Source: Bacteroidales bacterium (GTDB taxonomy: Bacteria > Bacteroidota > Bacteroidia > Bacteroidales > FEN-979). From it: a stretch of DNA of 5,594 nt. Location of the stretch: the NCBI GenBank assembly GCA_023231005.1, contig JALNWG010000064.1, positions 1 through 5,594 on the forward strand. The letters are read 5' to 3'. The notes beneath the pieces are model-generated. The model made no database searches, was not told the DNA's origin, and was given only the letters and a program-made list of their open reading frames with translations. Both the position numbers and the translations under genes were made by a program. Positions 4,819 through 5,594 of the stretch are shown in pieces; within the stretch, counting starts at the first letter, position 1, and each line of letters starts with the position of its first letter.

Positions 4819-5142
4819 TTAATCCACAAAGGTTTCTTTAATAATTGATTTGACTTTTTTAATTTCCTTTGTATCCAGTTCTCCTATAATTTTTATAATC
4901 CTTGTCAAATCAATAGTTCGAATTTGATCAATCGCAATCCAATTATCATTCCCTTCGAGTTCAAATTTAACCCTCGTCATATAATCCTTAGACTTCGACG
5001 TAATAGGCGCAATAGTTATTGTCCTCAAATGTTTATTCATCTCATTGGGTGAGATTACTACACATGGTCTTGTTTTTCTTATCTCACTTCCAACTGTTGG
5101 ATCCAGATTGACGATAATAATCTGATATTGTTTTATTTCCAT
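4819..5142 (-). CDS. mazF: MazF-type endoribonuclease toxin (type II TA, PemK/MazF family)
   Basis: The 107-residue protein has the PemK/MazF barrel signature: IIIVNLDPTVGSEIRKTRPCVVIS (8-31), with G18, E20, K23 and the catalytic-type R25-P26; TITIAPITS (41-49), with T48 at the position of the second catalytic residue of MazF (E. coli R29 and T52); and the strand WIAIDQIRTIDLTR (68-81). MazF enzymes cut single-stranded mRNA at short motifs; the motif here is unknown. The length is normal and no disruption is seen. The start at 5140-5142 overlaps the mazE stop by 10 bp, consistent with translational coupling and excess antitoxin. The gene ends a few bases before the attC-like site, as expected for a cassette gene. 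Confidence 0.92.
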   Translation of the reverse strand: MEIKQYQIIIVNLDPTVGSEIRKTRPCVVISPNEMNKHLRTITIAPITSKSKDYMTRVKFELEGNDNWIAIDQIRTIDLTRIIKIIGELDTKEIKKVKSIIKETFVD

Positions 5143-5378
5143 TCTTCAAGATTTTCGTCGTTAAAGATATCATCTATTAAAAGTCTATCATCACCGTTTG
5201 CATGCATCTCTTGAAATGATTTTTCCCAACCTTGTCTTGGCTTTGAGACAGGTTTTAGAATAATTCGACCTTTTTCTAGAATCAATTCGACTTTATCTCT
5301 GATGTCATATTTCTCTAATAGATTTTTTGTTAATCTGATCCCTTTAGAATTTCCGATGTCGATCACTGATATTTGCAT
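5133..5378 (-). CDS. mazE: MazE-type antitoxin, AbrB/SpoVT-like DNA-binding protein
   Basis: I chose the ATG at 5376-5378 (MQISVIDIGNSKGIRLTKNL, 81 residues) because the family starts exactly there; the frame runs on upstream to an ATG at 5420, but those 14 codons overlap the promoter and palindrome. Residues 2-45 form the swapped-hairpin AbrB/MazE DNA-binding domain (IDIGNSKGIRLTKNLLEKYDIRDKVELILEKGRIILKPV). The acidic C-terminal tail (GDDRLLIDDIFNDENLEEW, 62-80) should bind and block MazF. The gene comes first in the mazEF pair and overlaps mazF. Autorepression through the palindrome just upstream is expected from the family. Confidence 0.9.
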   Translation of the reverse strand: MQISVIDIGNSKGIRLTKNLLEKYDIRDKVELILEKGRIILKPVSKPRQGWEKSFQEMHANGDDRLLIDDIFNDENLEEWK

Positions 5379-5400
5379 ATGTTTCGTGTTTATAATCACA

Positions 5401-5441
5401 TTGTAATTACAAAAGTACACATTATTTCAATCGATCTCACA
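5401..5441 (-). promoter_or_regulatory. mazEF promoter and palindromic operator
   Basis: The minus strand reads TACTTTTG (5417-5410), a perfect TAnnTTTG -7 element, with TGTG (5441-5438) 20 bp upstream as a weak -33. A perfect 12-bp palindrome, TTGTAATTACAA (5401-5412), covers the end of the -7 element and the predicted initiation point (near 5404), a natural site for the MazE-MazF complex. The predicted leader is about 25 nt. Confidence 0.5.
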
Positions 5442-5460
5442 TTCTGTTTTTTATTTTTAT

Positions 5461-5556
5461 GGCTGGTAACCATTAAGGATTTGATCTGCAAATTACTAAA
5501 AAAATAAATATAAATGGTTGAAATGATATTTTATTGCAGATAAATCCGAGTTGGAC
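5461..5556 (-). repeat. attC-like recombination site C, uninterrupted
   Basis: From left to right on the plus strand: box GGCTGGTAAC (5461-5470); spacer CATTAA; arm GGATTTGATCTGCAA (5477-5491); an AT-rich loop of about 42 nt; arm TTGCAGATAAATCC (5534-5547); spacer GA; box GTTGGAC (5550-5556), a perfect GTTRRRY core (GTCCAAC = RYYYAAC on the minus strand). The arms pair over 6 + 8 bp with one extrahelical G at 5483, the kind of bulge that gives attC sites their strand choice. The left box complements TTACCAGCC at 4802-4810 across mazEF. The arm sequence differs from sites A and B, so this site has another origin. In minus-strand orientation it would belong to a cassette to the right of the window. 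Confidence 0.55.
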
Positions 5557-5594
5557 GAAGCCGCCTGTTTATCAGTATGATAGGGAGGGCAAAA

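Overview
The window is AT-rich. Every protein gene I can support lies on the minus strand. It most likely comes from a member of the Bacteroidota: several genes are preceded by -7 elements of the TAnnTTTG type used by that phylum's primary sigma factor, clear Shine-Dalgarno sequences are rare, and the Fic protein with a DUF4172-type N-terminus, the short 'MDIQARKI...' antitoxin and the HigB/HigA and MazE/MazF variants are types common there. This is accessory DNA: small stress, toxin-antitoxin and signalling modules with no housekeeping gene.

Layout from left to right. (1) 1-442: the N-terminal 147 codons of a Fic-family enzyme that runs off the left edge, preceded by a cluster of TGCGGAGA repeats (443-536). 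(2) 564-617: an imperfect palindrome of unknown role, then an antitoxin-like gene with no visible toxin (769-1011) and a gene-poor stretch (1012-1351). (3) 1352-3368: a tightly packed three-gene operon transcribed right to left. It encodes a STAS-like plus GHKL-ATPase fusion, a DUF4325 STAS-like protein, and a small protein with one N-terminal membrane segment. It resembles a partner-switching circuit joined to a membrane protein and is uncharacterised as far as I can tell. (4) 3531-5556: a higBA pair and a mazEF pair, each enclosed by long repeats.

The right-hand part has the logic of an integron cassette array. The two ends of each toxin-antitoxin segment are exact complements for 9 bp, and the pair differs between cassettes (TTAGCAACC...GGTTGCTAA around higBA, TTACCAGCC...GGCTGGTAA around mazEF). 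Three imperfect palindromes separate them like attC sites. Two of these (A and B) share the same 61-nt arm with 2 differences. Each is interrupted at the GTT core by a short element with the ends of a group II intron (5' GTGTGAC, 3' CCTACTCGAT), lying opposite to the cassette genes as described for group IIC-attC introns. Both introns are remnants without reverse transcriptase (214 and 158 nt). Paired changes between the copies preserve a hairpin. No integrase gene is in the window, so this is either a distal part of an integron or an array without an integrase. Toxin-antitoxin cassettes are known to stabilise such arrays. I cannot show that the left half (Fic, antitoxin, three-gene operon) also consists of cassettes.
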